Assembly: GCA_002340255.1 (NCBI GenBank)
Contig: DDLS01000191.1
Span: forward strand, 1 to 17,045
DNA length: 17,045 nt
Direction: 5' to 3'
From: Cyanobacteria bacterium UBA2566
Lineage (GTDB): Bacteria > Cyanobacteriota > Cyanobacteriia > Cyanobacteriales > Desertifilaceae
Shown: piece by piece, positions 1 to 6,635 of the stretch
Layout of the letters: each line of letters starts with the position of its first letter
Numbering within the stretch: the stretch's first letter is position 1
Translations under genes and position numbers: made by a program
The notes under the pieces: model-generated
Databases searched by the model: none
Told to the model about the DNA's origin: nothing
What the model saw: the letters and a program-made list of their open reading frames with translations, nothing else

Positions 1-950
1 GTCGGTGTGGGAGTAGGTGTAGGAGTCGGAGTGGGTGTAGGTGTTGGGGTCGGGCTTGGGGTTGGTGGCGGTGTAATCACCTCACTGGCAATAAAGTCAA
101 TTAACCCTTTCACCCGATTGGGATTGAGCTGATTTCCGGCAGAAACTAACGTCGTTGTCGTGGCATTTTGCACATCGTATCCCCCATTCCCCTGAAAGGT
201 ATTACCCCCAGGATCTTGGGCGCTACCCAAATCAGGAACAGATTGGGAAATTACCGTTAAACCATCTTCACTATTGTTTTCAATCACATTTTGCCGCAAA
301 ACCGGACGCGATCGATTAGAAGCTACAATCCCCGCCCGATTATTACTGAGGCGATTACTAATAATTACGGGGGCTGCATCATCACTGACCGCAATTCCAT
401 AACCCGTTTGGTCACAGACATTACTGCGAATTTCTCCCTTAGAATTTTTAGCCATGGAAATACCATTAGCATCATTCAATTGGAATACATTCCCCTCAAT
501 TAAAGGGTTGGCGCTCCCGGTGGCAAAAACACCTTCACGCTTAGAGCGAGTAAAGGTATTATTAGCAATAACTGGAGCGGCTGATTCAATCCAAACAGCA
601 GTTCCACGGCTAAGGGTATTGGTTACCGTCACCCCTCGTAATTGGGAATTCGTATTGAGCCTCAGGGTAATATTTTGTCCAGCAAATGTGGGGCTAATAT
701 AGCTGCCTCCACCCTCAATCGTCATTCCTTGTCCTTTATTACTTTCATTACCAACAATAGTCACGCCAGAAGGAACGGTTAGAGGAAAAACTTCGCCACT
801 CGATGTATTGTAAGTCCCTGTAGCCACTTGAATTGTGGTGCCAGAGGGTACATTTTGCAGAGCGCGACTAATGGTTTTGAATGGAGCAGCAGTCGATGCA
901 CCAGAATTGCCATCATTGCCCGTTGCGGGATTGACATACAGAATGCTCAT
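1..950 (-). CDS. DUF1565 right-handed beta-helix protein, C-terminally cut by window edge
   Basis: Read on the minus strand from ATG at 950-948, an uninterrupted frame of 316 codons runs to the left edge, so the C-terminus is missing. The protein opens MSILYVNPATGNDGNSG and continues APFKTISRALQNVPSGTTIQVATGTY, the classic start of DUF1565 proteins (Asp-Gly-rich opening, then FKTIxxAL). The middle has the short degenerate strand-turn repeats of a right-handed parallel beta-helix (for example APVIANNTFTRS, NPLIEGNVFQLN, RPVLRQNVIENN, each ending in an Asn ladder). From about residue 297 it becomes an alternating Pro-Thr/Ser linker encoded by 1-70, which in this family often leads to a second cell-surface domain. 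There is no signal peptide at this start. The role is probably extracellular or cell-surface, by family analogy; substrate unknown. It is transcribed away from the 1113 gene. Confidence 0.85.
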   Translation of the reverse strand, partial: MSILYVNPATGNDGNSGASTAAPFKTISRALQNVPSGTTIQVATGTYNTSSGEVFPLTVPSGVTIVGNESNKGQGMTIEGGGSYISPTFAGQNITLRLNTNSQLRGVTVTNTLSRGTAVWIESAAPVIANNTFTRSKREGVFATGSANPLIEGNVFQLNDANGISMAKNSKGEIRSNVCDQTGYGIAVSDDAAPVIISNRLSNNRAGIVASNRSRPVLRQNVIENNSEDGLTVISQSVPDLGSAQDPGGNTFQGNGGYDVQNATTTTLVSAGNQLNPNRVKGLIDFIASEVITPPPTPSPTPTPTPTPTPTPTPTP

Positions 951-1112
951 GGTGTCAGGTAAAAGAGTAGAGTTAAGGGATACAGACAACCCTATCCAGG
1001 GATGATCTAGGGTTAACATGGCCATTCTACAGGGGCGATCGCGCTTTAGGGTTTCCCAGTTGTAGCACTCTAGCGAGTTGGCGAATCTGAACTATCTAAA
1101 CTGACACTTAAA
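951..1112. promoter_or_regulatory. divergent intergenic region with a HIP1 site
   Basis: This 162-base gap separates two divergently transcribed genes and must hold promoters for both. A HIP1 octamer lies at 1035-1042. No strong -35/-10 pair or Shine-Dalgarno sequence is evident on either side; many cyanobacterial genes lack one. I see no RNA gene here. Confidence 0.4.
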
Positions 1113-1418
1113 ATGGTGACTACCGTTATTTTTTTCAATTTACTGATTTCTGCCTTTTGTCTGTGGTTAGCTTGGCGTATTGGGCGACTAAGAAGGAGAT
1201 TAGCCAGGATTGCTGATGTTTTGGTTATGGCAGAAAAGCGTACCGATCGCGTTCTCTTTCATGCTCCCAATCAAATTATCCGAGGACAACAGGGAAGTCG
1301 GTGGGTACGACAACGTTATGCTCTGGTTGCCCAACAATGGGCGCAGGTGGAAAAACTGTTAGCCATTTTAAGTTTAGTTCTAGGAGTTTGGCGAAGACGC
1401 TCTAGACATCAGCGCTAG
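1113..1418 (+). CDS. small cyanobacterial membrane protein of unknown function
   Basis: A 101-residue protein. Residues 3-22 (TTVIFFNLLISAFCLWLAWR) form one hydrophobic segment followed at once by a strongly basic stretch (RIGRLRRRLARI), so the bulk should face the cytoplasm. The middle (about 45-80) is Arg/Gln-rich and probably helical, and a second weakly hydrophobic stretch (EKLLAILSLVLGVW) precedes a basic tail. No catalytic motif is visible. It lies 110 bases upstream of a YtxH gene and is followed by a DUF948 gene; the three share strand and character, so they are probably one transcription unit of envelope-associated small proteins. ATG at 1113 has no clear ribosome-binding site but is the first start in frame. 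Real gene likely, function not assignable. Confidence 0.75.
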   Translation: MVTTVIFFNLLISAFCLWLAWRIGRLRRRLARIADVLVMAEKRTDRVLFHAPNQIIRGQQGSRWVRQRYALVAQQWAQVEKLLAILSLVLGVWRRRSRHQR

Positions 1419-1528
1419 TTTCGGTAAGATATGGGGTAAGAATGAGCGTACTCGGGCTTGCATCCCAAGTTATGTACATTAATGGCTCGTGGAAAGCGGT
1501 ATAGTCTGATGAGGATACTGGCAAGGAT

Positions 1529-1945
1529 ATGTCTAAAAATCAATCAGGACAGTTTATTGGGGGTTTGTTGTTGGGAACAGCAGTGGGAGTTGTGACGGGA
1601 ATTTTAATGGCTCCCCGTAGCGGACAACAGACTCGGAAGATTTTGAAAAAGTCGGTCGCGGCATTACCTGATTTAGCGGAAGATATCTCTACAAGCGTTC
1701 AATTTCAAGCCGATCGCCTAGGCGCATCGACTAAAGATACCTGGGAGGATACTCTCTCTCGAGTGCGAGAGGCGATCGCCGCTGGAGTCGAAGCGAGTTT
1801 GCGCGAGCAAGAAAATCCCTCAATGGCTTCTCGTCCTTTGCACAGTGAAGAACAGAGTGTAGATCCCGATACAGATCAGTCTTTCACTGAGGAGTTTAAT
1901 TCTTCAGAAGGCTCAACTTATAATAATTCCCTGGATTTACAATAG
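1529..1945 (+). CDS. YtxH domain-containing protein
   Basis: A 138-residue protein. Residues 7-30 (GQFIGGLLLGTAVGVVTGILMAPR) are the Gly-rich membrane segment plus the AP-[RK]-SG-xx-[TL]-R motif that defines YtxH/general-stress proteins. The central part (about 40-90) is amphipathic helix with coiled-coil character, and the C-terminal 40 residues are acidic and Ser-rich, likely disordered. YtxH proteins are small, membrane-associated and linked to stress in Bacillus; their biochemical role is unknown. ATG at 1529 is preceded by a short purine run (AAGGAT). It sits between a small membrane protein and a DUF948 protein, an arrangement I associate with cyanobacteria, though this is from memory. 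Confidence 0.85.
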   Translation: MSKNQSGQFIGGLLLGTAVGVVTGILMAPRSGQQTRKILKKSVAALPDLAEDISTSVQFQADRLGASTKDTWEDTLSRVREAIAAGVEASLREQENPSMASRPLHSEEQSVDPDTDQSFTEEFNSSEGSTYNNSLDLQ

Positions 1946-2005
1946 GTTGAGATTGATTTAAGTTGTTGTATAACAACCGCCAAGGGTAACACCCAATTTT
2001 CTGGC

Positions 2006-2037
2006 ATTCCCTATTCCCCATTCCCTATTCCCTATTC
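2006..2037. repeat. short tandem repeat of heptamer ATTCCCT
   Basis: The sequence is four and a half consecutive heptamers: ATTCCCT, ATTCCCC, ATTCCCT, ATTCCCT, ATTC. Such short tandemly repeated heptamers are typical of filamentous cyanobacterial intergenic DNA. The array stops directly at the GTG start of the next gene, so it occupies the place where a ribosome-binding site would be. A degenerate reverse-strand copy (AATAGGGAATGG) occurs at 14226-14237. Confidence 0.85.
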
Positions 2038-2544
2038 GTGATCGACCCCCTATTTTGGTTAGGATTATCTATTCTTTTGGTTGCGGTTAGCTTAACCGCC
2101 GTGTTGGTTGTGCTAGTTCCCACGGTTAAAGAATTAGCTAGAGCCGCCCGTTCTGCGGAAAAATTGTTTGATACCCTGAGCCGGGAACTCCCACCAACCT
2201 TAGAATCCATCCGCTTAACCGGGATAGAAATTAGTGACCTGACGGATGATGTGTCCCAGGGCGTTCAACGAGCTTCACAAGTCGCGAAACAGCTTGACCA
2301 GAGTATAGAAACCGCTCGCGAACAAGCTAAAGGGGTACAAGTAACCACCAAAAGTGTGTTCACTGGCCTAAGGGTGGCTTGGAAACGATTTCAACAACCT
2401 AAAAGCTCTAGTAAAGCAGATGCGATCGCCAACTCAGATCGCCCCTCTCTGCCTGTAACTGACAATCAACGCTATGGAAGCACTCGACGCAAACTTCCCC
2501 AGCGATCGGTCTCTCCCCTCATCCCCACAGACAAAGACAATTAA
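2038..2544 (+). CDS. DUF948 domain-containing membrane protein
   Basis: A 168-residue protein starting at GTG 2038; the start MIDPLFWLGLSILLVAV is the usual beginning of cyanobacterial members, and no later start would keep the membrane anchor. Residues 5-27 form one transmembrane helix, followed by a helical, coiled-coil-prone region (about 30-115) with the family pattern ELARAARSAEKLFDTL and LESIRLTGIEISDLTDDV. The C-terminus from about 120 is Ser/Pro/Arg-rich and likely disordered. DUF948 proteins resemble methyl-accepting chemotaxis protein helices but have no established function. It follows the YtxH gene by 92 bases containing a heptamer repeat, and is probably the last gene of that small group. 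Confidence 0.88.
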   Translation: MIDPLFWLGLSILLVAVSLTAVLVVLVPTVKELARAARSAEKLFDTLSRELPPTLESIRLTGIEISDLTDDVSQGVQRASQVAKQLDQSIETAREQAKGVQVTTKSVFTGLRVAWKRFQQPKSSSKADAIANSDRPSLPVTDNQRYGSTRRKLPQRSVSPLIPTDKDN

Positions 2545-2700
2545 CAATTAATCATTATTCCCCTCTCCCTATCTTCTGGTCTCCTCACTCCTCACTGCTT
2601 TCTATGATCAAAATCTAGTCAAAAATGTAAAGATTTGTTAAGATAATCTCACAAAACGTTCGGCTATTCCCACAACTGACCATTGCACGAGGGGTTAAGG

Positions 2701-3504
2701 ATGAAAAAAACACATAAAAAAACATATTGGCAAACCTGTTTAGCTGGAATTCTAGCGCTTTTGGTTTGGGCGATCTCTCCAGCCGCCCATGCCTACAACA
2801 ACCCAGAACTCCTACCCGACCTACCCACACCTATCATTGACCTAGGGCGCAACCTCACCGACACCCAAGAAAGCAACCTAGCTGACGACCTCACCCAATT
2901 TGAACAACAAACCGGCTGGAAACTGAGAGTCTTAACCCAATTCGATCAGACCCCCGGCCGCGCCGTCAAAGACTTCTGGGGACTCAACGATAAAAGCGTT
3001 CTGCTGATCGCCGATGCCAGAGGAGGAAACATCCTCAACTTCAGCGTTGGTGATGATGTCTATAGCCTGCTACCCCGCACCTTCTGGATCGAACTCCAAA
3101 CTCGCTACGGTAACCAATTCTTTGTCCGCGACAACGGCTCCGACCAATCCATCATTCAATCCCTGGAATCCATTAAAACCTGCCTCATTCAAGGCGGATG
3201 CAACGTTGTCCCCGGACTGCCCAGAGAACAATGGATTCTCACCCTGATCACCTCTCTCGTCGGTGGCACAATCTTCGGCTTTGCTGCCATTCCTCGCCAA
3301 AATGGGCAAATCTTTGCCTGGCAATGGGCCCTAATCTTTTCTCCCCTGTGGGGCATTCTATTTATTGCCTTCGGTATTGGTCCGGTTGTTTCTCGCACCA
3401 GTGAATGGTTACCCCTGGTTCGCAACATCATTGGCTTTGCCCTAGGAGCCTTAGTTGCCTACCTCTCTCCCAGCTTTAACCAATCCGAAATCTCAGAAAC
3501 CTAA
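2701..3504 (+). CDS. psb32: TPM-domain protein, probable photosystem II repair protein Psb32
   Basis: I place the start at ATG 2701 (267 residues), not at TTG 2683, because GAGGGG lies a suitable distance upstream and the protein then begins with a proper signal peptide: MKKTHKK, a hydrophobic core to about residue 25, and AHA before a likely cleavage at 31/32. Residues 33-165 match the TPM fold (TLP18.3/Psb32/MOLO-1), with PTPIIDLGRNLTDTQ at the front, the VLTQFDQTPGRAVKDFW strand-helix, and KSVLLIADARGGNILNFSVGD. Three hydrophobic segments follow (about 186-204, 213-232, 244-260), anchoring the protein with the TPM domain on the lumenal or periplasmic side. In plants and Synechocystis such proteins support PSII repair during light stress. 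The TPM family is broad, so the Psb32 name is an inference from the domain plus C-terminal anchor. Confidence 0.75.
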   Translation: MKKTHKKTYWQTCLAGILALLVWAISPAAHAYNNPELLPDLPTPIIDLGRNLTDTQESNLADDLTQFEQQTGWKLRVLTQFDQTPGRAVKDFWGLNDKSVLLIADARGGNILNFSVGDDVYSLLPRTFWIELQTRYGNQFFVRDNGSDQSIIQSLESIKTCLIQGGCNVVPGLPREQWILTLITSLVGGTIFGFAAIPRQNGQIFAWQWALIFSPLWGILFIAFGIGPVVSRTSEWLPLVRNIIGFALGALVAYLSPSFNQSEISET

Positions 3505-3626
3505 ACCAGAGTTGCCCAAACTGGTAAGCTAATACCGTAAGCATTCAGTGGTCAGTCCAGGGTACACTCTACCCTACCCCTCTGAATACTCACTAGCTCA
3601 CCTAAATCTTGGCTTGCTACTCGAAT

Positions 3627-4244
3627 ATGGAATGGCACATCACAGACGCTCTCAGTTTGGGAATCATTGACCGTGAAGTGGGTTCTCACCCTTTTTCACC
3701 AGCAGAATACGAAATTGTCCGTCGAGTGATCTACTCCACTGCCGATTTTGAGTACAAGTCCCTCATTCGCTTTTCTGACCAATCTCTTCAATCTGGGGCA
3801 GCGGCTTTAGCTGCCCGCACTACGATTGTGGTTGATGTTCCCATGGTACAAGTGGGCATTGCCAAATTAATTCAGGAGACTTTTGCCAATCCAGTCTATT
3901 GCAGCATGGAGACCCTCACCCGTCCCCAAAAGGAAAAAACCCAAGTAGCTTGGGGCGTGGAAACCTTAGCGAGACGATACCCAGAAGGGATATTTGTGAT
4001 TGGTCAATCCCACACAGCTCTGGCTGCCTTAGTAGAATTAGTGGAAACAGAAGTGATTAAACCGGCTTTAATTGTAGGCGCACCAGCAGGTTTTGTAGAA
4101 GCAGATGTTACGAAGGGCCGCTTAAACGATTCCCAAGTTCCCCATATTCGTATTGAGGGACGTAAAGGGAGCGCGGTAGTTGCTTCAGCAATTATGAATG
4201 GGCTAGTGGACTTAGCGTGGCAAGCCTACGGGAAAGAGGTATAA
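3627..4244 (+). CDS. cobH: precorrin-8X methylmutase family protein (cyanobacterial variant)
   Basis: A 205-residue protein from ATG 3627 (TTG 3609 is in frame, but the product MEWHITDALSLGIIDREVG starts as the family does). CobH/CbiC catalyses the 1,5-sigmatropic methyl shift that turns (cobalt-)precorrin-8X into (hydrogeno- or cobyr-)inic acid in corrin synthesis, in the cytosol. Family landmarks are all present: VRRVIYSTADFEY (31-43), TTIVVDVPMVQVGI (65-78), FVIGQSHTALAAL (123-135), ALIVGAPAGFVEA (147-159) and GRKGSAVVASAIMNGL (178-193). The oddity is the active site: where Salmonella CbiC has RVIHTTADF with the catalytic His, this protein has Tyr36, and the usual GNAPTAL is GQSHTAL with a new His129. 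It is either a variant that still works or a relative with changed chemistry. No other cob gene is adjacent. Confidence 0.85.
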   Translation: MEWHITDALSLGIIDREVGSHPFSPAEYEIVRRVIYSTADFEYKSLIRFSDQSLQSGAAALAARTTIVVDVPMVQVGIAKLIQETFANPVYCSMETLTRPQKEKTQVAWGVETLARRYPEGIFVIGQSHTALAALVELVETEVIKPALIVGAPAGFVEADVTKGRLNDSQVPHIRIEGRKGSAVVASAIMNGLVDLAWQAYGKEV

Positions 4245-4469
4245 TTGTTTTATCTTGGAGTTGCTGTTAGGAAAAACCGTCGCGCTCCCCGATGCTGCGA
4301 CAGTTCCAGAGTTCAGTTAAGAGATGATAGACCAACCAATTCCCTTCCGTTAAATTGGTTAAAGTTGCCTTAGAACTTCCCTTATTCATAATGAAGTGAA
4401 AACATTATGCTCTGAGATTTTAAGAGTTTTAGCACATATCTACTGAAAATAGAGCTAAAATAGAATGTT
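4245..4469. promoter_or_regulatory. cobH-RNA intergenic stretch with hairpin and promoter-like elements
   Basis: No protein gene is supported here. A perfect 8-bp hairpin (AACCAATT at 4334-4341 with AATTGGTT at 4353-4360, 11-base loop) lacks a T-run, so it is not a clear terminator. A 7-bp inverted repeat, TTTTAGC (4427-4433) and GCTAAAA (4454-4460), straddles the putative -35 to -10 interval of the RNA promoter. TAAAAT at 4456-4461 is a good -10 box whose expected start falls at about 4468-4470; no good -35 is visible. ACATTATGCT at 4402-4411 recurs at 4651-4660 inside the RNA. Confidence 0.45.
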
Positions 4470-4680
4470 AAGGCGTGCCCTGACTCTTACAGCTTACATA
4501 CTTCAGTACGAGAGGAACAGTAACACTGCCATGCAGTGGGTGTTTGGGACGCAGGATGCGAAGAACCCGACAGGTGGACATTAAAAGTAGTCATCCTTTA
4601 AAGAGTGTGTAATAACTCATCGGCGGAGTCCCTGGTGTCCCTGAGCAAACACATTATGCTGTAAGTAACTTGCACGCCTT
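4470..4680 (+). ncRNA. candidate structured RNA combining sarcin-ricin loop and L11-binding (GTPase-centre) domain of 23S rRNA
   Basis: What is seen: the ends pair perfectly (AAGGCGTGC 4470-4478 with GCACGCCTT 4672-4680). Inside this a second helix pairs CTTACAGC 4486-4493 with GCTGTAAG 4658-4665, and a third pairs GTGTTTG 4540-4546 with CAAACAC 4646-4652. Between them lie the universal sarcin-ricin 12-mer AGTACGAGAGGA (4505-4516), a hairpin CACTG-CCATG-CAGTG (4524-4538), a short hairpin around 4550-4560, and a GTPase-associated-centre copy closed by CCGA 4567-4570 with TCGG 4620-4623. From memory about 33 of 43 bases from 4581 agree with E. coli 23S 1065-1107. No long ORF is present. A -10 box at 4456-4461 fits a start at the first helix base. 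Downstream there is only TTTC rather than a T-run, so the 3' end may be processed or the RNA may be the menD leader (menD starts 52 bases on). Function is inference: a decoy or sensor for translational GTPases, L11, or ribotoxins acting on these rRNA sites. Confidence 0.8.
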
Positions 4681-4732
4681 TCACGATCGCAGGGTATGAT
4701 AACGAAGATTTAACTCTTGTTGATTCTCAACC

Positions 4733-6481
4733 ATGCCGATTGATTTCCGTAACCTCAATATGCTCGCTGCTTCGATTTTGGTGGAAACCTTAGAGCGTTT
4801 GGGCTTAACTACGGTAATCATTTGTCCGGGATCTCGTTCAACTCCCTTAACCGTTACGTTTGCTGCTCAAACTGGGATCGAAGCAATACCCATATTAGAT
4901 GAGCGTTCGGCAGCATTCTTTGCCTTGGGACAGGGGAAAAAATCAGGATTACCGACTGCTTTAGTCTGTACTTCGGGGACAGCAGCGGCTAATTTTTATC
5001 CAGCCGTGATTGAAGCTTCGGAAAGTCGAGTACCTTTGATCGTGCTAACGACCGATCGCCCTCCGGAATTGCGTCGAATCCATGCCGGGCAAACCATTGA
5101 TCAAGTGAAGCTCTATGGAAATTATCCCACTTGGCAAACTGAATTATGTTTACCGAATGTGGATCATTTAACTTATCTGCGCCAAACGATCGCCTATGGA
5201 TGGGAACGTGCCTTAAGTCCGATTCCTGGCCCCGTCCATGTTAATATTCCCTTTCGAGAACCCTTAGCGCCTACTCTGCAACTGGATCTAGGTATTCGTG
5301 AAGACGAATTCGATCAGGATGGCTTCTTTGGGTTTTTAAATGCCCATTCTCCCTCAGTATCGAGTATCGAAATCGTGCCAGAAGCCGTGAAAACTTGGTG
5401 TGATACTTTGCGCTCTTCCCGTAGCATCATTATTGCAGGAGTAGCTGCCCCTCACAAACCAGAAGCTTATGTGGAAGCGATCGCCCATTTAGCCAAAATC
5501 CTCAACTTTCCTGTCCTCGCAGAAGGCTTATCCCCCGTTCGCAATTATGCCCATCTGAATCCCTATATTATCTCCACCTACGATCTGATACTCCGCAATC
5601 CTGAAATTGCCCAAGAATTATGCCCCGATGTGGTGATTCAAATTGGGGATTTCCCAACCAGTAAAGCATTAAGAACATGGCTCAAGGGATGTAATCCTCG
5701 CCAGTGGATTATCGATCCAAGCTATCAGAATCTCGATCCGCTGCACAACAAAACTCAATTTTGGCGCTGTTCTATTGAACAATTATCCCATTTTATGCCA
5801 GAGCAACCCTCTGAAGTCAATCCCTATTTAGAGCGCTGGTGTGCCTTAGAGCATTGGGGGCGATCGCACTTAGATCGAATCTTAGATAATATCGATCGTT
5901 TATGTGAACCCAAAGCCGCTTGGTTACTTTCTCAAGTTCTACCGGAACAGACTCCTATTTTCATTTCTAACAGTATGCCGGTGCGAGATGTGGAATGGTT
6001 TTGGACTCCCAACTCCTTAAAACTGTATCCCTATTTTAATCGTGGAGCCAATGGCATTGATGGGATTCTGTCTACTGCCTTGGGAATTGCCCACCGTCAT
6101 CAGCAACCCAGCGTTTTACTCACGGGAGATTTAGCCCTCTTGCATGATACTAATGGCTTCCTGGTGCATCGCTATTTCCAAGGTCATTTAACGATTATTG
6201 TCATGAACAACAATGGGGGCGGAATTTTTGAGAATTTACCGATTTCCCAATATAATCCCCCCTTTGAAGAATTCTTTGGTACGCCTCAATCGATTAACTT
6301 TGCCCACTTATGCCAGACTTACGAGATTGAGCATCATCGAGTGGAAACTTGGGATGGGTTTGAGTATTATGTATCCCGATTACCAGCTCGGGGTATTCGT
6401 GTCTTGGAAATTGCCTGCGATCGCCATTTGGATGCTCAATGGCGTAAGCAAATATTCACAGATTTACACCTTCAAGCTTAG
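4733..6481 (+). CDS. menD: 2-succinyl-5-enolpyruvyl-6-hydroxy-3-cyclohexene-1-carboxylate synthase
   Basis: A complete 582-residue MenD, the usual length. It is a thiamine-diphosphate and Mg-dependent cytosolic enzyme joining 2-oxoglutarate and isochorismate in naphthoquinone synthesis; in cyanobacteria the end product is phylloquinone for photosystem I. Visible landmarks: CPGSRSTPL (about 31-39), the conserved acidic LDERSAAFFALG region (about 55-66) with the cofactor-activating Glu, CTSGTAAANFYPAVIEA (about 83-99), HAGQTIDQVKLYG (about 120-132), ISNSMPVRDVEWF (about 412-424), RGANGIDGILSTALG (about 435-449), and the ThDP/Mg-binding motif GDLALLHD...NNNGGGIF from about 465. ATG at 4733 has no Shine-Dalgarno sequence. 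It follows the structured RNA by 52 bases and is followed by an AAAAC-CGG-GTTTT hairpin terminator. Confidence 0.97.
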   Translation: MPIDFRNLNMLAASILVETLERLGLTTVIICPGSRSTPLTVTFAAQTGIEAIPILDERSAAFFALGQGKKSGLPTALVCTSGTAAANFYPAVIEASESRVPLIVLTTDRPPELRRIHAGQTIDQVKLYGNYPTWQTELCLPNVDHLTYLRQTIAYGWERALSPIPGPVHVNIPFREPLAPTLQLDLGIREDEFDQDGFFGFLNAHSPSVSSIEIVPEAVKTWCDTLRSSRSIIIAGVAAPHKPEAYVEAIAHLAKILNFPVLAEGLSPVRNYAHLNPYIISTYDLILRNPEIAQELCPDVVIQIGDFPTSKALRTWLKGCNPRQWIIDPSYQNLDPLHNKTQFWRCSIEQLSHFMPEQPSEVNPYLERWCALEHWGRSHLDRILDNIDRLCEPKAAWLLSQVLPEQTPIFISNSMPVRDVEWFWTPNSLKLYPYFNRGANGIDGILSTALGIAHRHQQPSVLLTGDLALLHDTNGFLVHRYFQGHLTIIVMNNNGGGIFENLPISQYNPPFEEFFGTPQSINFAHLCQTYEIEHHRVETWDGFEYYVSRLPARGIRVLEIACDRHLDAQWRKQIFTDLHLQA

Positions 6482-6490
6482 GGGAAACTC

Positions 6491-6505
6491 AAAACCGGGT
6501 TTTTT
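6491..6505 (+). terminator. short palindromic terminator after menD
   Basis: AAAAC (6491-6495), loop CGG, GTTTT, then further Ts to 6505, ten bases after the menD stop. The stem is short and A/T-rich. The same 14-base core CAAAACCGGGTTTT occurs at 14285-14298. Confidence 0.55.
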
Positions 6506-6635
6506 AAATATTGCGATCGCTCTATTCCTCTACAGGCAGTTTAAACTTAGAGTAATTGATCCACCCAATTTCAGATCCTAGACTACACCTGAACGTATAC
6601 GGGGTCTAAACCATTAGCGTCCCTTCAACGAGATT

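Noticed and set aside
1..70. Dense GGTGTNGG-type repeats resembling a CRISPR or minisatellite array
   Set aside because: They have no spacers and simply encode the Pro-Thr linker of the minus-strand DUF1565 protein.
291..702. Plus-strand ORFs opposite the DUF1565 gene
   Set aside because: They are antisense to beta-helix repeats and low in protein-like character.
2683..2700. TTG start for the Psb32-like gene
   Set aside because: ATG 2701 has a better spaced purine-rich ribosome-binding site and gives a normal signal peptide.
3609..3626. TTG start for the cobH-like gene
   Set aside because: ATG 3627 gives the usual family N-terminus; the six extra residues match nothing.
4334..4360. Terminator of cobH
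   Set aside because: The 8-bp hairpin is perfect but is not followed by a T-run on either strand.
4470..4680. Decayed 23S rRNA pseudogene or rRNA operon remnant
   Set aside because: Domain order is reversed relative to 23S, the pieces are joined by new perfect helices, and differences are compensatory at paired positions.
4470..4680. 6S RNA, tmRNA, RNase P or a known riboswitch
   Set aside because: None of these contains the sarcin-ricin 12-mer plus the L11-domain consensus, and their own hallmarks (long bubble hairpin, tRNA-like ends, P4 motif) are absent.
6213..6581. 122-codon plus-strand ORF over the menD 3' end
   Set aside because: It is a frame shadow of the conserved ThDP motif of menD.
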